A stretch of 64,000 bases of DNA from Dasypus novemcinctus. Taxonomy: Eukaryota > Chordata > Mammalia > Cingulata > Dasypodidae. A program made the position numbers and the translations under genes. Position 1 is the first letter of the stretch. The number at the start of each line of letters is the position of its first letter. Below, piece after piece: positions 1-10,889 of the stretch. The DNA is taken from assembly GCF_030445035.2 (NCBI RefSeq), contig NC_080678.1, positions 60,341,087-60,405,086 of the forward strand, given 5' to 3'. The notes under the pieces are model-generated. The model saw only the letters and a list, made by a program, of their open reading frames with translations, was not told the DNA's origin and made no database searches.

Positions 1-229
1 ATCCTATTTTCTGATTTTTACATTAGGTAAAAGGAACCATTTAGTGTTCCCTGAAGTGCAAGATTATTGGTGAAAAAATATTGCTCTGCTGTCAAATCAT
101 TTAAGGAAAATAGACTGAATGCAGCCAAATATGTTGATTTAGTACAGAGTTTTTCAGAGTCTTTAAATTCTAATGTAACAACTGTAAAAGTAATAGTCAA
201 TACTTATTGAATCCATTAATTTAATATTC
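1..229. other. A+T-rich sequence, nothing recognised
   Basis: I see no gene, repeat or RNA signature in this stretch. The short minus-strand open frame at 18-200 has low-complexity composition and no recognisable domain. Confidence 0.5.
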
Positions 230-330
230 ACAAGGACTCTATGAGGCAGGTTCTATTATTATCATCATTTTTTCACTTGGAGAATCAAGGCCAGAGCAAA
301 TGTATAATCTGCCAAGGTTACAGAGCTAGC
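230..330 (-). repeat. MIR SINE fragment
   Basis: The order 'tctatgaggcaggt...gagaatcaaggccagagc...gccaaggttacagagctagcac' is the reverse complement of the MIR core (AGCTGTGTGACC...TCTGTAAAATG). It is old and heavily diverged, with ends uncertain. Confidence 0.6.
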
Positions 331-339
331 ACATAAACT

Positions 340-710
340 TTTTTTTTTTTTTCGCATTTTTTTAGAGAGGTTGTAGTTTTAAAGAACAATCATGCATGAA
401 ATACAGAGTTCTCATATACTACCCTATTATGAACATCTTGAATTAGTGTGGTACATTTTTTTGCAATGACGAAAGAAAATTTTTATAATTGTACTGTTAA
501 CTATAGTTTATGGTTCACCTTAGGGTTCATTCTTTGTGTTGTATAGCCCTACGGATTTTTTTTTTTAATTTGTCCTAGTACCAGATCTACAACTCAAAAT
601 TTCCCCTTTAACCATATTCAACTATATATTTCAGTGCTGTTAATTACATTTACAATGTTGGGCTACCCAAAACCACCTCGCTGCTCCACAACTTTTTTCT
701 TTCTGACATT
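340..710 (-). mobile_element. L1 3' UTR fragment (old)
   Basis: A T-rich start is followed by the antisense L1 3' UTR pattern seen again near 29.76, 42.0 and 57.3 kb: 'agttctcatatactaccctatta', 'ctgttaactatagtttatgg' and 'gtgctgttaattacatttacaa'. It is a 5'-truncated minus-strand L1. Nothing coding remains. Confidence 0.7.
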
Positions 711-1504
711 TAGTGAGATTAATATTCTATGGAATATAGTTTGGGAAGTGTAGCAGAGGGAAATGAATAGAGGAATGCTGGGAAGAATGCTGCAGAATTG
801 TATTTTCTAAGTCACAGGAGCCAGGTATCACAAGAGCAGAAGGCTCTTTCCCCATCTCAGGGATATGGGATGTTACTATATGACCATGATTTGACGTTTA
901 GCAATCTGTAGAACCTAGTCTTCCCTCCAAGAGGATTTCTTCACATTCTTGGTAGGTAAGTCTTTGGTGGCATGATACTTAAAAATATTTTGAAGGGACA
1001 GAATAAATGCTGATACATGTTGTGTCAAGCATATTCTCTATGTTCAAAACCCTTTTTAAAACTTCTCATATGGCTTTAGCCACATTTTCTAAGCCTCAAT
1101 TCTGGCCATGATCAGATAATGAAGAATAATAATAGTTTGAATAAGTTTCTTGCTTATCCTAAAATTGTATTCTTAAAGGACAGAACAAATAGTACATAGA
1201 ATAGGAAAAACAAATAGTGAACTAACACATAAAATTCTCAAATTCTCTCATCAACAAATAAATTGAGAATGATGAAATGTTTCAAACCAATCAAACTGGT
1301 AAAATTGAATAAGCTTGATAATGCCAGTGTTGCAAAGGTTCTTACATGAATTTTTGGTGAGAAAGTAAAGTATCACAACACATGTAGAGGACAACTTGGG
1401 GATGTCTACTAAATTGAGAAATATAATGTACATATCCTTGGACTTAGTCATGGCTGCTCCTCGTACTACCAGGAAGTCTTCCTTTGTTTGTTCCACCTTC
1501 CATC
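711..1504. other. Unique A+T-rich sequence
   Basis: Nothing is recognised. The open frame at 1251-1496 (minus) has no domain and no splice or promoter context. Confidence 0.4.
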
Positions 1505-1890
1505 CTGTAAAATGGTAGGTTGTATATTAATTCCAGTTATTATCTGTCCTTGCATTAGGATTATATATCCTCACTCATTGACATATGTTTTGTAGTGTCC
1601 CTCCCAGAGGGAGAGTAAATTTCCCATCCCTTTGACACCTATCTTGACAGTGTGACTTGCTTTAGCCAGAGGGATGTGAGTGGACATGAAATGCTGGACT
1701 AAACAGAAATTACAAAACTTAGGATAGGCATCACCAATCCCTGTTTTCCTTCTACCAGGAGATGGAGATAGCAATTGCTCCCTTGGCTTCAGTCCTAGAC
1801 TAAAAATGATGGAGTCAACATGAATTTAAATATTAGCTACCATATATGTGAGCAAGAAGTATTGTTGTAACCCACTGACCTATTGCATGT
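1505..1890 (-). repeat. Probable ancient interspersed repeat
   Basis: Phrases such as 'gacagtgtgacttgctttagccagagggatgtgagtgg' resemble widely dispersed eutherian repeats read in antisense. I cannot assign the family from memory with confidence. Confidence 0.4.
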
Positions 1891-1900
1891 TTATGTGTTT

Positions 1901-2339
1901 TTTTTTCAAGATTTATTTATTTATATTCTCTCTCCTTCCATCCCCCTGCCCCCCCCCTCCCCACCCCACCCCAGTTGTCTGTTCTCTGTGTCTATTTGCT
2001 GCGTGTTCTTCTTTGTCCGCTTCTGTTGTTGTCAGCAGCTCGGGAAACTGTTTCTTTTTGTTGCATCATCTTGTTGTGTCAGCTCTCCGTGTGTGCAACA
2101 CCATTCCTGGGCAGGCCGAACTTTCATTCACGCTGGGCGGCTCTTCTTATGGGGTGCACTCCTTGCACAGGGGCCTCCCCTATGTGGGGACACCCCTGCA
2201 TGGCACGACACTCCTTGGGCGCATCAACACTGTGCGTGGGCCAGCTCCACACGGGTCAAGGAGGCCCAGGGTTTGAGCCGCGGACTTTCCATGTGGTAGA
2301 TGGATGCTCTAACCACTGGGCCAAGTCCGCTTCCCTGTG
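1901..2339 (-). mobile_element. DAS-type tRNA-derived SINE
   Basis: On the minus strand it starts with a tRNA-like head (GGACTTGGCCCAGTGG A box, then a degenerate B box around CTCAAACCC). A G+C-rich body follows, ending in a G-rich/AAAT tail, seen on plus as poly-T, 'atttatttattt' and C-rich tracts at 1900-1975. Flanking target duplications TATGTGTTT sit at 1892-1900 and 2340-2348. This layout is that of the armadillo DAS SINE. Three overlapping open frames here are by-products of the G+C-rich body. Confidence 0.93.
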
Positions 2340-2349
2340 TATGTGTTTT

Positions 2350-2837
2350 AACTACAGCATAACCTAGTGTCAACTAACAGATCTGTATCACTTCTTCCAT
2401 AAAGATTCAATATAAATCTTAGCTCTGGTTGTTTTTTTATGTTTTCCAAATCATACAAAGAATTTGAAAATTTTAGGAGGGACATTTTAAAGTGTGCATT
2501 TTCTTTTATTTTTTGATAATTATATAACATATGTCATTCCTCTCTCAATTTGCATTTTAAGCAACCCCATGTCATGTCATGTGCCTTTAAGCTATACCTA
2601 CTACTACTGGGAACATACCATTTGATTACATAAATATTTTTAAGCTAACATATCTACAGTTATTTATTGAAGGCCTCTCTGGGCAAGACACTTATGCCAT
2701 AATATTTGAAAACGATAAGTAAAGATTTTTATTTAATTTAAATGGTAAGGAACATCTATTTGGAAGGAAGCAACAGACCTCAAGGAAAAATGGTTAATTA
2801 GCTTGTATTTGTATTTATAATGAAAGACTTGGTGTAT
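2350..2837. other. Unique A+T-rich sequence
   Basis: No feature is recognised between the SINE target duplication and the hAT-like MITE. Confidence 0.4.
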
Positions 2838-3025
2838 AGCAGTCTTAACAAGGGACCTGTGAGCTTGAATTTAAATTCAGAAAAACATTTTTGTGGGGAC
2901 ATATTTGGTGCAGGTGTGATATATTTATTAAATAATACACAGTGTAGCATGGACTTAATTAGGGATCCATATTTTCATGTGACTGGCAAAGGGGTCCATA
3001 GAACAAAAAAGGTTAAGAACTCCTG
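2838..3025 (+). mobile_element. Short hAT-like MITE, copy 1
   Basis: About 190 bp matching along its length the element at 12256-12446 ('tgtggggac', 'atatttattaaataatacacagt', 'gactggcaaaggggtccat'). Its ends form an imperfect inverted repeat, 'agcagtcttaac' against 'gttaagaactcctg'. No open frame is present, so it is non-autonomous. No clean target duplication is visible for this copy. Strand assignment is arbitrary. Confidence 0.75.
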
Positions 3026-3431
3026 CTCTACAGTGTCTTGGGTTTCTAAACCAGAGTGGTCCAAAGAAAGCTTGTTTAAAACAAATACAAGAACAAAAAC
3101 AAACAATATTAAAAACAAAAACAATTCACACCCTCAACTCAAGCTTGTTTCTTGTGGTGAGTCCCTGTGAAGCATAAACTAATGTTAGGCTTCTTTATAC
3201 CTATTTTTCATTCATATATTTCTATTTGAAAATGTTTATATCAGTACAGCAAAGCTAATTTTAGAAGCTTTGGATATCAATCATTTATTACAAACTAGAG
3301 GTACATAAATTAATTACAAAATGGAAGATTTCAAAACTTCAGTGGAAGGGGCAGCTTCATGTGATTTAATTCAGTTAACACACTTCCCCCAAACATCACA
3401 AAATTCAAACAAGAACCCTGTCACCTAGAAT

Positions 3432-3905
3432 TGTTGCAGCAAAGCCAGGAGTACTGAACCGTAGAAGAAACCCACAACCAGTACTCCAGAGAGATGGATA
3501 TAATATTTTATTATGCATGGGCCCAGAGGAGAGTCAACCTCCAAATTATGAGACCCATTTTTCAGTTTTTGTAGATTTATATAGGATTTCAGGTGGGATC
3601 AGCATAACTTTTGCTAATTGGCTAACATGTTGCTAGGCAAATTTTTGCAAATGGGGTTACAGAAGCAGAATGCAGCTGCAAGGTTGTGGGCTGATTTACA
3701 GAAGAGGAGGTGGGGGGGGAGTCACACATTTGATATTTTCCTACTAGGCCATGTTTACACAGGCTGATTTAGAGAAACAGGGAACAGGAGTTATTTATTT
3801 GATATTCTCCTGCAAGGCTATGCCCTCACAGGCCAATCCACAGGAGCGGGAGCAGGAGTGACTTGTTAGGTATTTTTGCAAGGCTATCCTTTTTATTTCT
3901 TAACA
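3432..3905 (-). mobile_element. Solo LTR inserted in the HSPE1 pseudogene
   Basis: 474 bp with TGTT...AACA ends on the minus strand. In transcript order it holds three tandem ~70-bp U3 units (3689-3905), a TATA-like CCTATATAAAT near 3575-3585, and a poly-A signal AATAAA at 3507-3512, then a short U5. Both sides are HSPE1 sequence, which fixes the boundaries. Flanking bases (GAATC before, ATTCT after) give only an imperfect target duplication. No internal retroviral sequence or primer site follows, so it is a solo LTR. Family not assigned. Confidence 0.8.
3689..3905 (-). repeat. Three tandem ~70-bp U3 repeats
   Basis: Units at 3689-3761, 3762-3830 and 3831-3905 share the order 'ggctgattta.ag', a purine-rich 'gga.caggag', 'ttgatatt.tcct' and 'caaggctat..cct'. 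Tandem U3 units are typical of retroviral enhancers. Confidence 0.8.
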
Positions 3906-4150
3906 GATTCACTTTAGTTTCTCTGTATTTTGGGACAGCTTTATCCCTGACTAATAAGCTAACTAGTCCTTTAGATACTGATTCAACAGCTACTACTGTT
4001 CCTTGCAATATTTTCCCTTAAGATTTTTCTGGAAACGTAATGTCTCCTTTTGTTACAGTTTTGCTGCACTCCTTTAAACTAATACTTGGTCAAAGAGAGG
4101 AAAAACTTCTAAAGGACTCTCCTGCCATCACTGCAGTTGCAGTAGCTTGC

Positions 4151-4500
4151 ACTCTGCTTCACCAGAACTACAGACCCACAACCCGGACCTCTGGAGACTG
4201 AACGTGGGCAAAAGACACCCACCACTCCTGCCTCCTGGAGCCTGTGTCTGCTGTGGCTAATCTCTTCAGGACACTGAACTGTTGTGGGGACTAGCAGCTG
4301 GAAGGAAAAAGGAGCTCCTTCTGGGCTTTTCTAGGTCACCAGCTGAGGTGAAAGAACTACCCCTCCTCACCCCTGTCTAGGAAATGACGCAAATGACCCA
4401 TGACCAAAAGAGAGCACCAGAACTTTCTGGAAATTTCTGGTAGCAGCCCAGCCAGGGAGAGAGCCTAAGCTGGTAGGAGAGGGTTGAGCCCTCTGATGTA
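4151..4500. other. Unassigned G+C-richer sequence upstream of the HSPE1 copy
   Basis: Composition changes from the A+T-rich surroundings to mixed ('ctcctgcctcctggagcctgtg', 'gtcaccagctgaggtg'). It could be more of the retrocopied 5' UTR or another old repeat. No family is recognised. Confidence 0.3.
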
Positions 4501-6470
4501 GCTCTTATATTTACTTATTTTAAAATGAAAATAACTTTATAGATTTCCTTTAGAGATTATCATTACAAGCAAGGTTTGGGAAAGCAAGGCAAGAAGGAGT
4601 AAAGAGAATACCCAACTCAAGTTTCTTCTGGGAAAAACTCCCATTTTATTGGGGGGCACCAATGAGTAGAGTGAACTATGGCTTACTGATAGCTTTTAAT
4701 GAGTACTTAGTAAGGTATGTATTGTGAAATATATTTAAAGCTAAGTGCTCCTTTGAGCTCATATTGTATATCATGTTTTTAATAAAGCAAAGTAAAATTA
4801 ATGACTTCTCTTCTACCTTGAAATGAAGACATCCTTCTGTAATTGTAAAATGATTTCTGGACACTTTAAATAGGAGGCTATTCTGGTATATTGTGTTATT
4901 AGACATGACCTTTATGAGGGAAGAGGAGTATTCTTGGAAACTTTCCTGTGAGGCCGAATGGGTAGTTGGGGACTTATGTCAAGGGCAGTGGTTACCAGGG
5001 ACAAATACTTCATACATGCATAGCCAGTAGACTGCAGCTTTATATATCTGGCTAAATATAATGTATTAAAATGTACAAGCGTATGACATCAGTGTCTTTT
5101 TCTGTGCTATAATGTAACATAAGAATAAATCTCATTGAATCATGGCCCAATTAACCTTGTTAGATTTTGTTGGATGCGCTTATTCTTTTATAGCTAACAG
5201 CCAAATGTAATGAATTGATAGGAGACGTTGGCCAAGGTTAAATACTTATTACTATTATGTAGCACATGGAATGTTTTAATGCCTGGCAAGGGGAGGATAG
5301 TCATTTTTCAGAGGGAATACAAATATTGTGGAGTAATCATCTTGATTCTACATTGGATTGTAGATATCAATGTAGAAAACCCTATAAACTTTTCAGACTT
5401 TAATTTCTTCATCTTCAGAAGATAAGTACAATTCTATAAATGTAATTCTTTGAACTCCTTGGAATAAAAAGGCTAGCAAAAGTCTAAGACTCATGGTCTT
5501 AGAAAAAAGAACTTTAAGATCATTTAGCCAACCATCCCAGTTTTTTTTAGGTGAAGAAAATGAGTCCCTGAGAGATTAAATATCCTGCTCAGCATTCAGT
5601 TTGGTGAAAGCTCCATAAAAAAAATTATTAATCTTGCAAATGCGTGTTATTTACAGGAAGTTAGGAAAAAAATCAAGATTCAAAGTGTAGAAGTCAGTGA
5701 TCTTGGAGGTATCACACAGACTTTAGGTGATGGGACTTGTAAAGAGCTTACTTCTAAGGAAAGAGCCATTAATAGAAGGAAAAGTGAAAAAGCACTGTAT
5801 TAGGAAGGTAAACAAGAACAGATACAAATGTGGGAACAGAAATACAAAGGGGGAGAATACCCAAAGTTTATTGATAAATGCCATTACTTTATCCTGGAGA
5901 GGACATTCATGTGGTATGTTCTATGTTTTGTCCCTTTGTACTGCACTGTCCAGTGCTTGTGCAATTAATTATAAGAATATATAGATTAGGATAACTAATA
6001 CACTTTATGTTAGAATCAGTAACCAAAAAGATGTGCTATCTCAAACCTTGAAAATGGTTACTTTGGATGTAATTTGCCTAAGTAAAGGCAAACTTTGTCC
6101 GCTGTGCAATTTTATATACTTTCATTTCTTTTTTATTGTCCATAAACTCTTTATAGGTCAGCAGTCTGTCAAAAACTTGAACACAGGTGTTTGTTAGTTT
6201 AATAATTGTCTTTAAACATTGGAATAGGTAATAGAATAATGCTGTTTAGACTTTTGCTAAAATATTGTGTCAGCTGGGCATAATTCTAGAGAGTAAAGAG
6301 ACATGAATAGGGGTTCTCATTATTTATAAGATAATCTATTGAAAACTGTATCTTTTTTCCTTAACAAAGTGGATATAGTCACAAAATCTTGCTTATGGAT
6401 TTAAGGGTTTCACATTCCCAGGTGAAAAATCTTTAAATAAATAGAGTACTAAGTAAAAGGAAGCCTGAGG
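4501..6470. other. Unique A+T-rich sequence with one possible MIR scrap
   Basis: Nothing coding is recognised. A MIR-like scrap is possible at 5510-5600 (minus; 'aggtgaagaaaatgagtccctgagagattaaat'). The open frames at 4676-4906, 5228-5425 and 5727-5984 lack domains. Confidence 0.4.
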
Positions 6471-6683
6471 AGAACCAGCAAGATGATGGTGGAATAAGGA
6501 GCTCCTAGAGTCGGCTCGTGCTACAGGGCAGTTAGTAAACACCCAGAGCTCTCTGGAGCTGGCTGAAGCACCTGTTTTGGGGGCACCAGGAGGCCAGAAG
6601 TGGATCCTGCAACATCCTTGAAGGAATAGAAGGAAGAGACTGCCCATCTGCAGAGAAGACTTGTAAGTACAGCGCTCCGCACT

Positions 6684-7478
6684 GCAGAGGCTGGTGCCCA
6701 TCCTCCACTGGAGGCACAAGCCATCTCTGGAGCTGTTGTGCAGCTGGAATTGAAAGCTCCACTTTCCAAAAACAGGAGAGGAAGAGATGGTTGGGCACCT
6801 ATTTCAGTTACTGATGAGTAAGTTTAGAGGGCTACAGTATAATCCTGAGAACAGCTAAAGTTTGAGCCTGTCCAAGTCAGAAAGAGGCAGGAGTCATCAT
6901 CTTAACTCCACCCCTGGCACAGGGGGAAGCAGGGAAGACTGAAAATCCCAGTGCTGGTGAACCAGCTTCTTTCCATCCAGATCAGATTGCAGCTCTAGCC
7001 TAGGCCCCAGCGCCTCCTCCAGCAGGGAGGAAGTTGTGGGGACCTGCACTAGCCTCTCCGGGTAATTACCGGCCAAGCAGCAGAGGCCGGTGGTTATCCT
7101 ACTCTGGTGGTATGAGCCACCCCAGGAGCTATTCTTTGGCTGGAATTGGAAGCTCCATTTCTCAAAAACAGCAGAGAAGGTGATGGTTGGCTGCCGATTT
7201 TGGCTACTGATTGTTAGAGTTGGCAGGCTAAGATATAACCCTGGGAACAGCTGGGGTGTGAATCAGCCCAAGTTACAAAGAAGCCGGTGGCCACCATTTT
7301 GACTCCACCTACAGCCTGAGGGGAAGTCAGGACTGAAAATCACACTGATGGTAGGAACTGGTTTCTCTTACTGAATTGGCCTGCAGCCCTAGCCTAGGCT
7401 TCAGCCCCAACTCTGGCAAGGAAGAGGCTGGTGAGCCGTGCACCAGCCTATCTAGGTAACTCAGGTAGAAAATTGGAA
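6684..7478 (+). repeat. Two ~397-bp tandem repeats in the L1 5' UTR
   Basis: Unit 1 begins at 6684 and unit 2 at 7081. Parallel blocks include 'cagaggc.ggtg', 'gctggaattg.aagctcca', 'agatggttgg/tgatggttgg', 'ataatcctgagaacagct/ataaccctgggaacagct', 'gactgaaaatc' and 'tagcctaggc'. The layout recalls the promoter monomers of rodent L1s. Promoter activity is inference. Confidence 0.8.
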
Positions 7479-7844
7479 GTCTACCGGGGCAACTGAAGTC
7501 ATCTTGGACCTACACTGCATGGATTGCTGCCCACACCCGCAGCTCCTCCCCCACCCCAGTCAGGTGAAAAACGGGTGTGAAGCTTCATCAGTGTCTCTGG
7601 ACAACTACAGTCTAGTACTGCACAACTTGGATTATTCCACACAGCTGTGACTGTCCCTACCCCTGGCAAAGGAGAAAGTGGAAGAAGATTTATTGGTTCC
7701 TGGTGCAGTGAGGGAAGCTTGAGCCTCCACAGCTTACAGCACTAACAATATGCTTGGCTCCTACTACACAACCAGCAAGGGAGAAAGGGCAGTAAGTCAT
7801 AAACTAAAGAGAAAAACTGCACCCAGAATAAGTACTCTAGTAAG

Positions 7845-8104
7845 CCAGATGCCAAGACAGCAATAAAAAAATTACAATCCACACCAAGAAACAGGAAGCT
7901 ATGGCCCAGTTAAAGGAACAAGATAAGCCTTCAGGTGACATTAAGGAGTTGAGACAACTAATCATAGATGTTCAAACAAATCTCCTTAATAAATTCAATG
8001 AGATGGCTAAAGAGATTAAGGATATTAAGAAGACACTGAATGAACACAAAGAAGAATTTTAAAGCATACATAGAAAAATAGCAAATCTTATGGGAATGAA
8101 AGGT
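7845..8104 (+). pseudogene. L1 ORF1 N-terminal fragment
   Basis: The frame reads through a lysine-rich start into LIIDVQTNLLNKFNEMAKEI and KDIKKTLNEHKEEF, the heptad-rich coiled-coil segment typical of the L1 RNA-binding ORF1 protein. A TAA stop follows at once and the sequence is lost soon after (~8104), so the RRM and C-terminal domains are absent. The same coiled-coil start is seen, more decayed, near 46.6 kb. Confidence 0.8.
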
Positions 8105-8105
8105 G

Positions 8106-8515
8106 ACTATGATTAGTAGTAAGATTTTTATAATATTCTTTCATAATTTGTAACAAACATCTCATGACAATGCAAGGTGTTGGTGGAGCACTTATGTTTG
8201 GGACCCCTGTATGATGCTGCTTGTGTGCTTTTTAAGTTCGCAACTTTTACTATACACTTAATTGTTTATGCATGTTCATATATAAATGATACAAAAATAA
8301 TAATATTGTTGGTTGGGGGGAAAATACTTTGGTTAGTAATATTTTGACAATGCTCTTCAATCATTAGTTAAAAATGTTTAACAACAATGCAATAATTGGT
8401 AGGGTGAGTATGAGAGTCCTGTATGATGCTATATATGTTTGTTTTGTAAGTTCACAACTATTATTATACATTTTATGTATGTTTATGTATGAGTGATATA
8501 CTTCAATAAATTGCT
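8106..8515 (+). repeat. Duplicated L1 3' UTR (~200-bp units)
   Basis: Unit 1 at about 8106-8300 and unit 2 at about 8330-8515 share 'acaatgcaa', 'cctgtatgatgct', 'aagttc.caact.tta.tatac' and 'tatgtatgagtgat/tatataaatgat', then an A-rich end with AATAA signals. This probably reflects two L1 tails joined by recombination or a tandem insertion. Confidence 0.7.
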
Positions 8516-10271
8516 GCTGAGAGACACACCTATGCTTTTTTCCCTTGCCATTTGTATCAAGGAGGCAACATTTAAAAGATGGTGCAGTTTAAGTTGGGAG
8601 TTTTCCATTACCTTGGGTGTCTGTGTAACTATGCTGACCTGCATTTCATTATATATTTAAGTCTTAGTAGATTTGGTGTTAATTTTTTTACTGCAGTATA
8701 ATTTATCTTAGTTGAACAACGGCATTCACTTTTTATAAAAGGCAGTCTTTTGATTATATTGGTTGTAACAGATTTTAAGATACTAAGAAGGAAGTTGATC
8801 AAATATTTCATTGTTTACTTTTTCCCCCTAATCAAATCTTGTGTCCCGGCACAAATACCTGTCACCTATTTTTATTATGCCCTCTGCCTGAAGATGCTAC
8901 TCTTCAATTGTCTAATCTGACCCTGAGACATAACTCAGTCATCAGTAGGGACAGATAGATGACTTACTGAGTGTCTATTACCTGCAGATAGGCCTTTGCC
9001 AGCTTTGGTTAGTCATTCAGTCCAGGAGGAGAGAGTACAGGGCAATGAACCCTCGTATTGCATCTCTCAGGAAAGAAATTGTGCACATGTGGCCACATCT
9101 AAGCTTAACTCCCATTCCTCATTTGGGCCATGGAAATCTAAATGTAACACATGATTTCTAGACAAAGGGACTTGAAGCATGAAAGTTTCAGAGATTCTGT
9201 CTCTCTGTCCTTAGTTATATATGATATCTTATACTTTGGGAAGGGACACATAGATCTTTGTTTGTCCTGTTTAAAGTCCATAGATAATAAATTCAGTCTG
9301 CTTCCCATGACAGTGAAAACTGTTCCTAGCTATAAGATCTTCCAATGATTCTCCATCGTAATAAGAAGAACTTTCTAACAATTAGTTCTAATAAGCACTT
9401 AAATAAACAAGAGATTTTCCCATGGCTAGAGATATTCAATTAGTGATTATATGAAAAGAATTTTGGTACCCCCAAGGTGACTGGACTTGATGACTTCAAA
9501 GTTCCAATTAAAAGCTAAGAGTCTCTGATTATTTTTGCCTTCAAGTGTCCAGTTCCTTTTATTTTGTCAGGCACACTTTATCTTTAGCAATTGACAGCAC
9601 AGATTTCTATATAAAGAATATAAATAGATGTTAATGGGAATTTAGGACCTTTTATAAGACACTCTTTAAATAAAGGCTATATGCGTAAAAGACTAAATTT
9701 TAAAGGTGACAGATTTGGGCTATGCAAATTTGGATAACTAGTCTATGCAAACATGGAGTGGAATCAAATTATTCAAGAAAGTTCCAAGTAGCACAGGATG
9801 AACATCCTTTATTAAGGAATATGAGTCAATGCCAGTTCAAGGATCAAAACACCATCTTTTCTAATTTCTATGTCCAGGGTACTTAGAGCATGCTCTTAAT
9901 ATTTATAGGAGTAATTCTTTGTGAATTATCTTTAACATGAGGCAGGGATTTGGCAGCACGCCCCCCACTAACCCAGAGGAGTTGCCACATCTTCACTCCT
10001 CTCTTTTTTTGTGTGTGACTTGTTTCATTTGAGTCTAAAAATAAATGTGAATTGGTATATCCAAGAAAATGAATCTTGCATTACTGAATAGCATTCTAAG
10101 GAAGTGAATTTAGCATTGATGAATGTTGGTCATCATCATTGCTATGAATTTTAGGGGAATTATTTTAGATTCAGATTCAACAGTGTCAAACCCTTTGTGT
10201 GACACAAGACAGAACACTGAATTCCTTTGGATGTGTAAGTATTATGTTCATGTAAAAAATCGCTTAACAGA
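8516..10271. other. Unique A+T-rich sequence
   Basis: No gene or repeat is recognised. The small open frames here (8629-8811, 9151-9348) have no domain. Confidence 0.4.
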
Positions 10272-10283
10272 TATGGTTTCTTT

Positions 10284-10646
10284 TTTTTTTTTTTTTAAAG
10301 ATTTATTCATTTATTTAATTCACCCCCTCCCCTGGTTGTCTGTTCTCTGTGTCTATTTGCTGTGTCTTGTTTCTTTGTCCGCTTCTGTTGTCGTCAGCGG
10401 CATGGGAAGTGTGGGCGGCGCCATTCCTGGGCAGGCTGCACTTTCTTTCGCGCTGGGCGGCTCTCCTTACAGGGCGCACTCCTTGCACATGGGGCTCCCC
10501 TACGCTGGCACAGCACTCTTTGTGCGCATCAGCACTGCGCATGGGCCAGCTCCACACGGGTCAAGGAAGCCCGGGGTTTGAACCCCGGACCTCCCATGTG
10601 GTAGACGGATGCCCTAACCACTGGGCCAAGTCTGTTTCCACCCAGT
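10284..10646 (-). mobile_element. DAS-type SINE
   Basis: Poly-T then 'aaagatttattcatttatttaattc' on plus marks the tail. The head on the minus strand has the A box (TTGGCCCAGTGG) and B-box region (GGTTCAAACCCCGG). A perfect 12-bp target duplication TATGGTTTCTTT lies at 10272-10283 and 10647-10658. It is less diverged than the copy at 1.9 kb. Confidence 0.95.
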
Positions 10647-10889
10647 TATGGTTTCTTTGACTTAAATTTTTCAGTTGGTGACATTTGGGAATGAGCCCAA
10701 GAGAATGGAGATATTACTTGTTGGTAGAAATAGCATAGTTCCTGAGAAGTAACTGGGATATATTATGATAGTGGTTATGCTAGGTATTGTAGATGAAAGA
10801 TAGAGAATGGATATTTTCATCAAGAAAGGCTTGAAGTGATGACATAATGATGAAAGTTACAGATTACTATTTAAATGCAGTTAACTGGC

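Larger units (their letters stand above)
3203..4150 (-). pseudogene. HSPE1: HSPE1 (Hsp10 co-chaperonin) processed pseudogene, split by an LTR
   Basis: The parent encodes the mitochondrial matrix Hsp10 lid that works with Hsp60 in protein folding. On the minus strand a degenerate start (ATG at 4126-4128) opens the MAG..F-R.F and S-LFD.VLV blocks. Then come the SAA.TVTKG and PEKS blocks and the clearest stretch, LQGTVVAVESVSKG (parent-like LQATVVAVGSGSKG). These lie in the open frame at 3826-4008. After the LTR at 3432-3905 the copy resumes with a GAT-GTT-TGG-GGG-AAG C terminus and TGA at 3371-3373. A 3' UTR-like tail follows (CCACTGAAGTTTTGAAATC, CTGATATAAACA) to a short A tail near 3203. There are no introns. 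It carries stops, a 1-nt deletion near the start and the loss of about six codons after VSKG. It is a dead retrocopy. The 5' UTR limit is uncertain. Confidence 0.88.
6475..8515 (+). mobile_element. L1 retrotransposon, 5' end present, internally deleted
   Basis: The start 'agcaagatgatggtggaataaggagctcc' matches the 5' end of the minus-strand L1 near 47.3 kb, so the true L1 5' end is present. A long 5' UTR (6475-7840) contains two ~397-bp tandem repeats. It is followed by the start of ORF1 and then jumps directly to 3' UTR sequence, with all of ORF2 missing. The 3' UTR is present twice. No clean target duplication was found. It cannot encode L1 proteins. Confidence 0.85.

Noticed and set aside
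2280-2335. tRNA gene (A and B boxes)
   Set aside because: The tRNA-like head belongs to a SINE; there is no cloverleaf with an intact acceptor stem, and the same head recurs in the other DAS copies.
1848-2367. Overlapping 130-142 aa open frames on plus
   Set aside because: They lie in the G+C-rich body of an antisense DAS SINE; equivalent frames appear in every SINE copy (10.1-10.66, 13.55-13.89, 50.5-51.0 and 51.5-51.94 kb).
3826-4008. 60-aa frame as an independent small gene
   Set aside because: It is the middle of the HSPE1 retrocopy reading on into the inserted LTR.
6393-6798. Three overlapping minus-strand frames (82-108 aa)
   Set aside because: They fall in the antisense of the L1 5' UTR and have no domain similarity.
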